Shown: positions 1 to 9,242 of the stretch, piece after piece | How the letters are laid out: the number at the start of each line of letters is the position of its first letter | Position numbering within the stretch: the stretch's first letter is position 1 | Assembly (NCBI GenBank): GCA_032718475.1 | Contig: JAUCBJ010008405.1 | Span: forward strand, 1-64,000 | Origin: Nemertoderma westbladi | Lineage: Eukaryota > Xenacoelomorpha > Nemertodermatida > Nemertodermatidae | Direction: 5' to 3' | DNA length: 64,000 nt | Made by a program: the position numbers and the translations under genes | The notes under the pieces: generated by a model | Database searches by the model: none | What the model was told of the DNA's origin: nothing | What the model saw: the letters and a program-made list of their open reading frames with translations, nothing else

Positions 1-254
1 AGGGGGGGGGAGACTGGACGCAAATCCCATCTTGGCGAATTAATATCCCGCCTCAATGTTAAATTCTCAATTTACGGAAAGGAGCAGGTTACAGTGGCAT
101 GTTATTTTAACCAAAACAATAAACTAAGAACAATAGAACAGGTTACAGTTTTATTTTTGAGAGTAATCAGCGTAATTTACGTCGAATTTCCCCTGGAGAG
201 GGATGAATTTTTATTGCGTCCAGTTTCACCACCCCCCCCCCCCCCCCCCCCCCC
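1..254. mobile_element. MITE-like element with poly-G/poly-C inverted ends
   Basis: The left edge (G run, then AGACTGGACGCAA) is the inverted complement of the right edge (TTGCGTCCAGTTTCACCA, then a 23-base C run at 232-254). No coding frame lies between. A diverged relative sharing GGAGCAGGTTACAGT and CCTGGAGAGGGATGA is at about 14745-14915, so this is a dispersed family. The left end is cut by the window edge and no target-site duplication can be checked. Confidence 0.55.
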
Positions 255-882
255 ATCTGATAACTAATATCTAAATAATAAATAAACTTATAATAAATAA
301 ATAAACTGATATCTAAACTGAGTTTAGTATATGGGCCTACTGATGCGATACCGATAGCGGCATTAATTAGTATAAAATGAGGCCTGTTAGGCCGAAACGT
401 ACGTAGAGCGCTGGTTCAACCCCCGGTGACGCGCTTTCTCATTTTTTCCCCTTCTGAACAAACCCATAATATTATGTACACCTAAAATTAGTATATTCCC
501 CAACCCTGGAGTATAAGTCTATGTCAATGGGGCTAGAGCCATGTGATACGGCGGAAGGCAAGTCTATATCACTAAAATAATTTCTGGACAAAAAACGAAT
601 ATCATATTATTAATTAATATAAAATATTTACTATAGTCTGTATATAATACTCAAACACATTAAAAAAAAGCAATACAATACGAATGCAATTTAAAGTACA
701 CATTTCCCCTTTGTCCTCAGATACTAAAAATCTAATAATAAACTCTCACGTCCTCCTTGATGGGTATTGGACTCCCCTGCAACTTAACACACCTTCCAAT
801 TCCGGTTAGTAAAGGGATATGCATGCATAGGGAATCATAGGGAATGATTTGTTCTGTCTGTGTAGAATATCTAGATTTATCA
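255..882. other. non-coding stretch, no gene seen
   Basis: AT-rich intergenic DNA downstream of TTI2. It contains a short hairpin (AGGCC-TGTTA-GGCC followed by GAAACG) at about 383-403, like the structured ends of some retroelements and resembling a decayed hammerhead core. No open frame or RNA gene is supported. Confidence 0.5.
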
Positions 883-2277
883 TTAATTTATCGCTAAATA
901 TAAACAAGAAGTAAGTACATCAGGAATACGTTTACACTGAATTAAACGGCGCAAATCGTCTCTACACGAATCGCTGCAACACTTTACTAAATGTTTGATA
1001 CATTCCGAGACTTTATTAACCATCTCGTCCTTAACATCTCCGTCATAGGGGCAGTTCGGAGACACAGTAAGATCATAAAGAAAGCGAACCAGAGACGACC
1101 CCAGTTCTATCTCGTACACTCTTATACGAATCGGCGCGCAATGATGCAGAACAGCTGTAGCCAATAGTAAAGCGCCTAATTGGGAGTCTCCGCAAGGCGG
1201 ATCGGAGACTTCGAGATATCCGGAGACCACGGACACACATTTACCGAGATGACGGTTAGCTCTACATCCTAGCAACCCGATAAACTTATACAGATGTTTG
1301 ATATAAGCCCGTCGCAGCAATATAACGTCTTCCATGCTCATGTAGTCGAGAATCTGTCGATAGACTTCCTCACCGCGGGTAATGGAGACCAAATCATCTG
1401 AAGTTTTACTCAGTTTATCGGTTTTCTCTAATAATTGGAAGACGGCGGGAATTAATTGGGCGAGAAGAGAGCCGTCGCGACTGTACAGTTCGCATTTTAA
1501 TCGCTCGTAAATCACGTCGTTTCTGCCGTTCCAAAGAACCTCGGGTCCCGAGATGTTGGAGAGGAGATGACGAAGACAAGCGATTCCTCTGAGTTTACTG
1601 GAAACCTCGAAATCGTCAAGAAATATCATAATAGTCGGGAAAACATCGTCAATAAAGTTACTTAGATGTGGGAAGTTGACGAGAGGCAAAACTCTCGAGA
1701 ATATTACACAGCCGATAAAGTTCTTCCAGGTATCTTTGAGTAAAAACGGTCGTAAATAAATTAATAACGGCTTTATAAGACAGCTACTTCTTACTTTCGC
1801 GTCATATTCCTTCCCTTCACGACCAACCAAAACATCTTCTATGCTACTCGAGTCGCTATTACACAAGATAAATAAATTACTTTGTAGGTTTTCTCTCCAA
1901 ACGACGTTTTTTTCATCGGTTACTAAAGTTAAACCTAAAATAGAAACCGCGAGTCGTCTTATCGGCTTAGTATGTTTCGGTTGAAACGACCAACTGGAGA
2001 TTAAATCGTCGAGAACTCCGTTTACTAAATCGCAAACCTCTGCGATACATGGAATTAAACTCTTACTGTCCCACAATTCATATCTAATAACTTTGTTATT
2101 GTAAATATCCGCGCTGTAAACCTGCAGTAAAGACTTAGAAATTAAATCAATTACCGGTAATATAATATCTTCGGTATCGTTATGAGTAGATGAGTCATTC
2201 TCTCTTCGGTCACAGCGATTAATTATAAGTTTGGCCTCTTCCAAGAGGCGGATCGCTTCCATATACAATGTAGCCAT
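883..2277 (-). CDS. TTI2: TELO2-interacting protein 2 homologue (TTT complex subunit)
   Basis: A 464-residue uninterrupted frame starting at ATG 2277. The sequence fits the TTI2 family: an all-helical HEAT-like protein with the central block around LPLVNFPHLSNFIDDVFPTI, then DDFEVSSKLRGIACLRHLL and a C-terminal helical repeat region. Known TTI2 joins TELO2 and TTI1 in the TTT co-chaperone complex, which with HSP90 and R2TP matures PIKK kinases (mTOR, ATM, ATR, DNA-PKcs, SMG1, TRRAP). Length is slightly under the human protein (about 500). No intron is visible. It lies 92 bp downstream of CCDC28 on the same strand, which suggests joint transcription. Assignment is by family pattern recalled, not by alignment; an unrelated HEAT protein is the main alternative. 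Confidence 0.7.
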   Translation of the reverse strand: MATLYMEAIRLLEEAKLIINRCDRRENDSSTHNDTEDIILPVIDLISKSLLQVYSADIYNNKVIRYELWDSKSLIPCIAEVCDLVNGVLDDLISSWSFQPKHTKPIRRLAVSILGLTLVTDEKNVVWRENLQSNLFILCNSDSSSIEDVLVGREGKEYDAKVRSSCLIKPLLIYLRPFLLKDTWKNFIGCVIFSRVLPLVNFPHLSNFIDDVFPTIMIFLDDFEVSSKLRGIACLRHLLSNISGPEVLWNGRNDVIYERLKCELYSRDGSLLAQLIPAVFQLLEKTDKLSKTSDDLVSITRGEEVYRQILDYMSMEDVILLRRAYIKHLYKFIGLLGCRANRHLGKCVSVVSGYLEVSDPPCGDSQLGALLLATAVLHHCAPIRIRVYEIELGSSLVRFLYDLTVSPNCPYDGDVKDEMVNKVSECIKHLVKCCSDSCRDDLRRLIQCKRIPDVLTSCLYLAIN

Positions 2278-2369
2278 TACAGTTATGTACGGTAGGCCTA
2301 TATAGCTTAGTCCTGTAGTCTATTCTATGTGAATAAACAACATTAAACAACAATAAACAACAATGTAAA
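2278..2369 (-). promoter_or_regulatory. short CCDC28-TTI2 intergenic region, possible trans-splice acceptor
   Basis: Read on the minus strand, these 92 bases contain T-rich tracts (TTGTTTATTGTTGTTTAATG) followed by acceptor-like CACATAG and GACTACAG before the TTI2 ATG. No AATAAA signal for CCDC28 is present on this strand. That is the layout expected between genes of a trans-spliced operon, but promoter function or overlapping untranslated regions would also fit. Confidence 0.35.
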
Positions 2370-2771
2370 TTACTTGGAATTTTGAGGAGGATTTTTAGGC
2401 AACAAATTTTGTATTGATCCGCTGAGCGTATGCATATTGTTAAGCAACTGGTCAAATTTATCAGAGTTTCTCACATTCTCATCCTCGGGGTCATTCGGTG
2501 ATTGGGAGTCCAATTCGAAATGGAGTCTAGCTACCTTCTCTTGCTGTTCTCTCACCGCGTCCATAGCCGAGAAAGATCTATCAGTGCCGAAAGCTTGCAG
2601 TTGTCCCGCGTGGAAATCCTCTAGAAGTTTGAGTAAGCCTTCCTCCATCTGCCGCGCCTCTGACATATCGGTGAGGAACGCATGTTCTTTGGGTTCAACC
2701 TGGGCTTTGGATTTAGAGGATGTGGATGGGGCAGATGTCTGTCCTTGGGAAGATGTACCGGGCCGGTTCAT
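2370..2771 (-). CDS. CCDC28: coiled-coil domain-containing protein 28 (CCDC28A/B) homologue
   Basis: A 133-residue frame from ATG 2771. The upstream in-frame extension has only a TTG, so this ATG is the best start. A Ser/Thr-rich N-terminus is followed at about residues 36-90 by the family core: HAFLTDMSEARQMEEGLLKL, then LEDFHAGQLQAFG and REQQEKVARLHFELD, and a final helix DQLLNNMHTLSGSIQNL. This order is characteristic of vertebrate CCDC28A/B. CCDC28B is a Bardet-Biedl modifier that affects cilium length and binds the mTORC2 subunit SIN1. No intron is visible, unlike vertebrate orthologues. It is upstream of TTI2 on the same strand. Confidence 0.85.
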   Translation of the reverse strand: MNRPGTSSQGQTSAPSTSSKSKAQVEPKEHAFLTDMSEARQMEEGLLKLLEDFHAGQLQAFGTDRSFSAMDAVREQQEKVARLHFELDSQSPNDPEDENVRNSDKFDQLLNNMHTLSGSIQNLLPKNPPQNSK

Positions 2772-3116
2772 AGCAATTGAATACCGGTATATCAATGCAA
2801 GGACAATACGGTATGTGCAAATACATGGAATAGTTATAGGCCTACTGCTGTACTGTATAACAGTCTGATTGTACTGTAGTATACTGGTATTCCAGTACTG
2901 CAGTACTGGCGTTCTTTCACACTCACGCTATTTGACAAAATATTAGATATTGAGGTAGAGCAGAAAGCGATTTTAGCTCATTTGCTTCACCTCAATAAAC
3001 AATTTTGCATTCTTGTACTCCCTCAATTTCTTGTCTATCAGTCTAAATGCTTGATGTAATAAACGTCTGTCTGTCTGCGTCTGCCTATATTGAGTATGCA
3101 CTTTCGAGTGGTCAAT
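2772..3116. other. upstream region of CCDC28, no gene seen
   Basis: Rich in TACTG/CAGTA words around 2840-2915, with simple TCTGTCTGTCTG at 3066-3079. It should contain the promoter of the minus-strand CCDC28-TTI2 pair, but no TATA box or other convincing element can be assigned. Confidence 0.3.
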
Positions 3117-3127
3117 GTTATTAATCG

Positions 3128-3512
3128 TGATAATTGAAAGTACCGACATACTGACTAATGGGGCTTGGTGGTATATAAATATAATAAATGGGTAAACACT
3201 AAAGACTTACACCCCTTAATCTAACAAAAAAACGTAGGATCAGGACATTAAGCCCTAAGTAGTACTTAGCCCTAAGGCCATCAAAAAAAACGACACAAAA
3301 TAATACAAACAAAAACGACATAAACAAATATATTGAAACATGCTCAACATACAGGTATGCATCGCTCCTTAACCCTAACCTAACCGCCATACACTAAATG
3401 ATACCGGTAGTATACTGCACAATAGCTAAGCCTATATTCCATAGAAAAATATATGACATTTTGTCGCCGTAAAGGGGTAGAACTCAAGCAAAAATAATTA
3501 ATTTATCAAAAA
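3128..3512 (-). repeat. direct repeat copy A of the retrozyme-like element
   Basis: Almost identical to copy B 689 bp downstream, with a few substitutions such as those near 3360-3372. It begins TGATAATTG and ends TTTATCAAAAA, so its tips TGATAA/TTATCA are inverted. The low divergence suggests a recent origin. Confidence 0.85.
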
Positions 3513-3521
3513 TATGGTTGC

Positions 3522-3569
3522 GTTTCGGTGTCTGAGACCCAGTACGCGGTAATCTCGACACCTCATCAG
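3522..3569 (-). ncRNA. hammerhead ribozyme core (candidate)
   Basis: On the minus strand: CTGATGA (3569-3563), stem II GGTGTC (3562-3557) pairing perfectly with GACACC (3532-3527), then GAAAC (3526-3522). The stem extends with GAGA/TCTC across one bulged base. The conserved C3-A9 and G12-A14 positions and the first G-C pair of stem II are all present, and CCAG just upstream looks like a stem I strand. I could not identify matching stem III and stem I partners near the core, so cleavage activity is not established; it may act only in tandem transcripts or be a remnant. Confidence 0.6.
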
Positions 3570-3816
3570 CTGGACAAAGGATTACCCAAAGCCTATCTAT
3601 ATTGCACCAATGACCTAAAATATCGCACAATGAACTCTGTAACCACCTATCCCAAACAGACATCAGACCACAGAACATTGGAACCCTATACAGTAAGTAA
3701 ATCAGTGATACCAATGGAAAACTGGTAGGTTGCTGGGGCAAACACACACAGTATAAAAAATATATTAGATTTTACAATTTGCAGTAATTGTCGGAATTCT
3801 GCTTAACTTCATAATG

Positions 3817-4201
3817 TGATAATTGAAAGTACCGACATACTGACTAATGGGGCTTGGTGGTATATAAATATAATAAATGGGTAAACACTAAAGACTTACA
3901 CCCCTTAATCTAACAAAAAAACGTAGGATCAGGACATTAAGCCCTAAGTAGTACTTAGCCCTAAGGCCATCAAAAAAAACGACACAAAATAATACAAACA
4001 AAAACGACATAAACAAATATATTGAAACATGCTCAACATACAGGTATGTATCGCTCCCTAACCCTAACCTAACCGCCATACACTAAATGATACCGGTAGT
4101 ATACTGCACAATAGCTAAGCCTATATTCCATAGAAAAATATATGACATTTTGTCGCCGTAAAGGGGTAGAACTCAAGCAAAAATAATTAATTTATCAAAA
4201 A
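3817..4201 (-). repeat. direct repeat copy B of the retrozyme-like element
   Basis: Second copy of the 385-bp unit. Homology with copy A stops at 4201, after which a short inverted copy of the unit follows, then the right TSD. Confidence 0.85.
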
Positions 4202-4259
4202 GATTAGATTAAGGGGTGTAAGTCTTTAGTGTTTACCCATTTATTATAGTTATTAATCG

Positions 4260-4598
4260 TGTTAGTCGTGTTACCTTACCAAGCAACTGGTTGTTATGAT
4301 GGGTGACGGTGACATTGTAAGAAGAATGCACCTACCCGTACTATATCGACAGGTTTCCTGTCTAATTAATAAATTATTTTATTAAAATTATAAATTAAAT
4401 TCAATTATAAAATTATTTTTCATTGTTTAATTAAACTACCGGGTATTTAAATTAATTAAATCCAAAATTTTTATTTTTTATACAGTTATAAATTTTAAAC
4501 TACGTATGTGTGCGCCAACTGTGCTTCTACTCTACTACATACAGTACGTGATACTCAGCTGCTCAGACATGGTCTACTATATACTACGGCCTGCTAGG
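4260..4598. other. AT-rich DNA, no gene seen
   Basis: Mostly A/T (4365-4500). The end (4550-4598) recurs inverted at about 17157-17210 with GGCCTGCTAGGTCACC, so it belongs to a dispersed repeat into which SINE 1 inserted. No coding frame. Confidence 0.4.
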
Positions 4599-4606
4599 TC
4601 ACCAAA

Positions 4607-4851
4607 GCAAGCAAGCAAACAGTCGGCCGAAGCCGGAGGCGACCCGAAGGCTCCTCTTTCGATAGCTTCTACCCGAGGGTAGGGGTGGGCGCTACACCTA
4701 TCCCAAGATTTGCTCCCAGTTACTGTATTTAACTGGTACTCATTTTATCTACCCCAGTGGATGAAAGGCTGAGTGGACCCTGGCGGGGCCTGATCCTACA
4801 ATCAATAGATTGCAGGCCCGGCGCTCAACCAAATGAGCTACCCCGTCTTGA
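4607..4851 (-). mobile_element. tRNA-derived SINE, copy 1
   Basis: Flanked by the 8-bp direct repeat TCACCAAA (4599-4606 and 4852-4859). On the minus strand the 5' head is tRNA-like: A box TAGCTCATTTGGTTGAGC, then GCCGGGCCTGCAATC and a decayed B box AGGATCAGGCC. A central domain follows (GTCCACTCAGCC, then GATAAAATGAGTACCAGTT), resembling conserved central domains of other invertebrate SINEs, then a tail ending GGCTTCGGCCGACTGTT and TTGC repeats. Transcription would be by RNA polymerase III from the internal boxes; mobilisation needs a partner LINE. Copy 2 is at 61537-61772. Confidence 0.8.
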
Positions 4852-4877
4852 TCACCAAAAGAGGCTGAAAAAAGAGG

Positions 4878-4970
4878 CCAGTTTATTTTTACAATATTAT
4901 GATACTGTATTTTGATATGGGGAGAGGGGAGAGCCCATATCAAAATATCATAATATTGTAAAAATAAACT
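4878..4970. repeat. hairpin (inverted repeat) next to SINE 1
   Basis: Arms reading AGTTTATTTTTACAATATTA around a GGGGAGAGGGGAGAGCCC loop. A related piece (ATATCAAATTATCATAATAT, GGCCTCTTTTTTTCAGCCTC) is at 10207-10264, so this is part of a dispersed family. Confidence 0.6.
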
Positions 4971-4975
4971 ATAAA

Positions 4976-5380
4976 TTTTCATCTGCTTCAATTTGGTCAA
5001 TGGACGTAATTGAAGTCTCCTCGTTAAGCAAGATACTAAATTTTATGGTAGCTAGTGTTCTAGGTAGGTTTAGCTAGTAATTTCAACACTGGTTCCGACA
5101 TCCTAGTTCCTTCTATAAATGTTTTATAGAAACAAAAAATATTTGTTTTAGAACATAACTTTTTTTTAAATGAATAGCTAACATGTTCTGGAAAATTTTC
5201 TATACAAATAGTAATAAAAACTAGCTGCTACAAAATATTTATAGAAGGAAGTAGGGTGTCGGAACCAGTGTTGATTGCTAGCTAAACCTACCTAAAACAC
5301 TAGCACCATAAAATTTAGTGTCTTACTTAACGAGGAGACTTCAATTACGTCCGTTGACCAAATTGCTGCAAATGATTAAT
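4976..5380. mobile_element. palindromic MITE with long terminal inverted repeats
   Basis: The left arm (CAATTTGGTCAATGGACG, GAAGTCTCCTCGTTAAG, CTAAATTTTATGGT, GGTAGGTTTAGCTAG, CACTGGTTCCGACA) returns inverted from about 5220 to 5380 with few mismatches, giving arms of roughly 130-150 bp round an AT-rich centre. It is non-coding; the structure is that of a deletion-derived DNA transposon or foldback. TSD not resolved. Confidence 0.75.
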
Positions 5381-5536
5381 GGAGACTTTATTATATCCAA
5401 CGGATATGTAAAATTTGTTAAAATACTTAAATTATAAATAAACAGAGAAGATAAGTACCGGTAGTTCATATAAGAGAGACTAAGTAATAGATATCTAAAT
5501 ACAATTACTGTAGTTAAATAATTTCAAAAATATGCG

Positions 5537-6091
5537 TTATATGAGTGCCTGTAGGTGGAACGCCAGGTGTAGATTATTACCGATTGAGTTTATATACGAG
5601 CAGGAAGCACAGTGCGAACAATTTTCAGCCGAACCTCCGCAGAGACGACACAAACAGGAGGGAGTGGGCCTCCAGCATCCAGAAGAACAGATCTTATGGT
5701 GGAACGCGTTCGAGAGGAACTGTACGGCTACACGCCTTCGTTGGTGGGAGAGGTACCGCAGGTTAATCTGTGCGTTTTGGGGTGAATTAATGGCAGCGAG
5801 AATTCTCAAGGTGGAGCTGTACTTTGACAGCCCACACCATAGTTTAAAGTAGAAGCCGCGTACTTTATGAACGTGAGGTAGTGTGTTCCTTTCTGCTCTG
5901 GGTCTATCAGTAAAAATTTCACACCCATAAACGGTTGCTGGGAAGACGACATAGGCCCATAGTTTGATTGCACTGTCAAGTGAGATTGACTTTAGATTTA
6001 CTTTGCTTGCAATCCGCAAACTAGAGGAAACTCCGCGACTCTTTAGGTGGTCGAAGTGAGCACCAGAGGTGTTTTTCGTCGACAATACTAC
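5537..6091 (-). pseudogene. non-LTR retrotransposon reverse-transcriptase C-terminal fragment
   Basis: Minus-strand frame with the connection region that follows the RT palm in non-LTR elements: LSTKNTSGAHFDHLKS, SSSLRIASKVNLKSISLDSA, then VVFPATVYGCEIF, where VLYGSE-type motifs lie in relatives. It is the downstream half of the gene whose palm is at 9545-10200; the two halves are separated by a DNA transposon, and the junction reads in frame if the inserted DNA and one TAC duplicate are disregarded. The C-terminal part is Cys-rich and decayed. Clade uncertain (CR1/Jockey/R1-like rather than RTE). Confidence 0.6.
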
Positions 6092-6312
6092 TAGTCCGGC
6101 AGCCACGTACCTCTTTTTGGCCCAACCGAAAAGTTTTGGACGGATTACATTTTTTGGATGTTTTGGTGTCTTAACATAAAAAAGTGATTTATGGACTTTG
6201 ACACCTTGGGCAATTTGAATTAATGACCCGTTTCTATGGACTACAGCAATTTTGATCAAAAATATGAAAATTTTAGAGAAACTATTGAAGTGTTGCTATG
6301 GTAACGAAGGCA
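6092..6312 (+). repeat. left terminal inverted repeat of the DNA transposon
   Basis: Pairs with 9243-9544. Best conserved in the outer 85 bp; inner similarity is broken by indels. Confidence 0.6.
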
Positions 6313-6929
6313 CTACAACTATCGCTCTATCTTTCCAAGGAAAAACTACTATGCCTACTGACACTCATGTGTTTTTTGTTTCGTCTGTGCGCTTTATTAA
6401 TAATATGTTTCCCTAAATAATATGCACCACATCAATTTTGTGTAGAAATATGTTTAGCAACAAATACCCGTATTCATGGAAACCTCAGTAATTTAGTGCG
6501 GTCATCACATCTGAAGCATTTAAAACCTTGACAAAAAATTATTACTTTAAAATGTATATATAAGTAATTTGTTTCCTGCTTGTTTCAGATAGTGGCGCAC
6601 TTTGACCGCAAGGGCAAATAGTGATCTTCAGCGCTAATTGACCGTAAGTGAAATAATGCATAGTTTATTGTTTTGGTTAGAAAACATCGCCACTGTAACC
6701 TTCTCGTTTCCCTTAATGTTTTTTATTAAATTAAACCAATTTTTAAAACCCACTAAAATTTATTTTGTGTTTGCGGTCATTTCGCGCCATTGACTCGCTT
6801 GTTTATAACACTTTTTTAATGCTAAATATACAAAATTTAGTTAATGCATGGCGAATATGGAGATTATGCATTTTATATTATTCATTGTTTGATTATAATA
6901 CAATATGAGATTACGAAAAGTTTGCGCAT

Positions 6930-7811
6930 TAATCTTTATTGCAGTAGCTCAATTCTGTGCAATCATGTTGGTTTTTTCTGCAGGTGCACTTCTGCGATTT
7001 ACATTGGATTTTGGATTAACAGTTACACCGAATTAATTGCAAAATGCATTCCGGAGCTGGTGGTATGCCGTCAGGTATTGCAATCGGGGGAAGTTGATTG
7101 TTAGCTATTCTCCACCCATATTTTCTGGGGTCTACACTAGGTGGTCTAATTTCCATTGAGTTCTTCCACACCTTTACTTGCAAATGGGCTCTTTTCACGT
7201 TCTCTGAGAAGGAGTCAGTGGTTGGTGGTATTGTTTGCAGCTTTGCACAGCTGGTAATTGTTTTTTTCTGTGCACACCTTTTGTCGTGACTGGGTCATGT
7301 TGTCTGAGTCATATCCATAGCAGTCACGCCTGTCAGTTATAAAGTTAGTACATTCCATTAAGACTGTAGATTGCGGTGCTTCCATATCTCCCAAACAAGT
7401 AAGAGTGAGTCCTTTCTCCAAAGCCTTGATGACTTTCGCTTTGCCAATCCCAAACATACTCGCAACCGTTTCACACCCAGATAATGCATGGCCTCCCAAA
7501 ATATTTCCTATGATACCGCGATGCATTTTTACTGTATCGCCCACGTCTATTACTGCGGTACGGTTTTTTAATGGGGATTTTATGATAATTGGATTGGTTA
7601 TACAAGTACTTTCCCTCAGATAAAAATGTAATAATAGAAGAAATACAGAATATTTATCTGCGAAAATGCGCATAGCGCGCATGTTCTGTGGAAACTTTTT
7701 CCCCGATAACATCTTCGAAACACCGCCAAAATACACACGATACACTTCAGAGAGGCCGGTTTCAACCATTAAAGTTCCTATTGATCCAATGAAACTCATT
7801 AATGTATGCAT
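6930..7811 (-). pseudogene. broken transposon gene with GCD-type XPG/FEN-like motif and Cys-rich tail
   Basis: A 198-codon frame (7811-7215) contains GNILGGHALSGCETVASMFG then IGKAKVIKAL, the pattern seen as GCD...GIGK...AL in PIN/XPG-family helix-turn-helix regions and in a large family of uncharacterised proteins of invertebrate genomes. The next frame (7198-7016) holds the usual continuation of that family, RAHLQVKVWKNS, then PPAPECILQLIRCNC, and past a stop the Cys motif KCTCRKNQHDCTELL (near 6990-6950). So one gene is split by at least one frameshift and one stop. It lies inside the inverted repeats of the 3.45-kb transposon and probably encoded its transposase or nuclease. Confidence 0.5.
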
Positions 7812-9242
7812 CCCCCCCTAATGTAAGTCCACCGTATTGAACAGGAAAATACCAAATTACATAGTGACATCTTTGAGGAACTCAGGGTCAATACATTTTT
7901 AGCTCAATGTAGACCAATAGCAGACCCTGCCAAAATTTTAATGGAAAGGCATTACCGCATTTGAAATAATACTACAGTAGTATAACTCTTGATATCTATG
8001 TCATTCTAGTTCTTTTGACATTTCCTTTTTGGTCAATCTCAGTATAGAATGATCCGCTTCATCCACATGTGATAAGGTAGGTCCAATATTCCTGTTTGTT
8101 TGGGTTATTAGCATAGCTAGTGAATGCGTGGATTTCTTACAATTCATGGAACTTAAATTCGTTTATACAGTAGTTTGCTTGGCATTACCTAAGTAAACTC
8201 CGAGGTCAACCTGTAAGGGAGTCGGATGACTCTAGTCCCGACCCGTTAACTATGTAGTTACCGGCCCGTTAACAAATTTTTATCTATTGACTTTTAAATA
8301 TTATCAATTTTTGAGATTTTACTAGCAATTTCTTTTACCAGATACAATAGTTACTGTTTTTTGCAGGTGGCACCCATAATATCATGTGAATGTTCGAACT
8401 AGTCATTTTAGAATTTTTTACAGTAATTGCTAGGTTTCCTAATTCGATTAGCTATCATCAACTGTTATACTTCTAGAACCGTATAATATGTCAACTATGT
8501 CAATTTTCTAGTACCAGCTAATGACATTTTCATGTCAATGAAAAAAAATTCCATATCAGAAAATACGAGTATAGCAATTTTGTATAGAACAAGTCCCATT
8601 TAAATGCAGAGACCTGGAAACTCACTAGCTATTCCATGAAGAAAACACAAAATGTGAGTAATCATAGGCTTAACTAATGATCAATAACTAATAATCATAA
8701 CTAATGATCATCATTAGTTATGAATTCCAAACCAAATTCTCCATATCGAAATGGTCACCCAAGAAAAAGTACTGTAGTACCCAACTCAAAATTTGGTATA
8801 TTATAAATATTATTATATATATCGTACGTTGGAACACAGGAACATACTATACTGTACAGTAGAATCCACTCTAATTTACTTTGCTAAGGTACTTAGGCAC
8901 TTTATCTGTACTATCCCTTACGGTATCGATTTATGAATACGGGTACAATAAAATAAGATGCACAGTACAGTAGAAAGGAGCTAAACTGGAAATAACAAAT
9001 ATAGTTACAGTAGAAACATCACCTAAATGTTATAATCGCTGAAATTTGTAATCTTTAATAATTATGTTAACACTCAAACATGTCAGGTTAGGAAATAAAT
9101 ATCAGCCCAATTTAGATTCTTAACCTTGTCTAAAGTTACAGAAAGGCCACGCTAATAAAATAAACATAATTTAACTAACTTTGGTGCTTATTTTGTAACT
9201 AATTGTATAATTAAAGGCGTTTGAAATCGCAACACTAAACTT
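7812..9242. other. transposon interior without recognisable gene
   Basis: AT-rich, many stops in all frames. Short inverted words around 8660-8725 (ACTAATGATCA and its complement). Probably decayed upstream coding or non-coding part of the DNA transposon. Confidence 0.4.

Larger units (their letters stand above)
3128..4248 (-). mobile_element. retrozyme/Penelope-like non-autonomous element with hammerhead core
   Basis: Bounded by an 11-bp direct repeat GTTATTAATCG (3117-3127 and 4249-4259), a probable TSD. Inside, a 385-bp unit occurs twice in direct orientation (3128-3512 and 3817-4201, offset 689, nearly identical) around a 304-bp spacer, and the right end carries an inverted copy (4202-4248) of the stretch at 3180-3225. 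The spacer holds a hammerhead ribozyme core on the minus strand. Tandem LTR-like repeats, a hammerhead, a partial inverted terminal copy and a TSD of about 11 bp are together the hallmarks of Penelope-like elements and their small non-coding derivatives (retrozymes). No protein is encoded; two identical 63-codon frames are just the repeat. Confidence 0.65.

Noticed and set aside
3199-4079. Two identical 63-codon minus-strand frames as duplicated genes
   Set aside because: They are the same part of the direct repeats A and B of the retrozyme-like element, with no protein-family pattern.
3128-4201. Ordinary LTR retrotransposon with 385-bp LTRs
   Set aside because: The spacer is only 304 bp with no primer site or polypurine tract, the right end has an inverted fragment, and a hammerhead core is present; a retrozyme/Penelope-like origin fits better.
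4780-4851. Possible tRNA gene on the minus strand
   Set aside because: The box A/B structure is followed by a SINE central domain and tail with flanking TSDs, and the B box is mutated; it is a SINE head.
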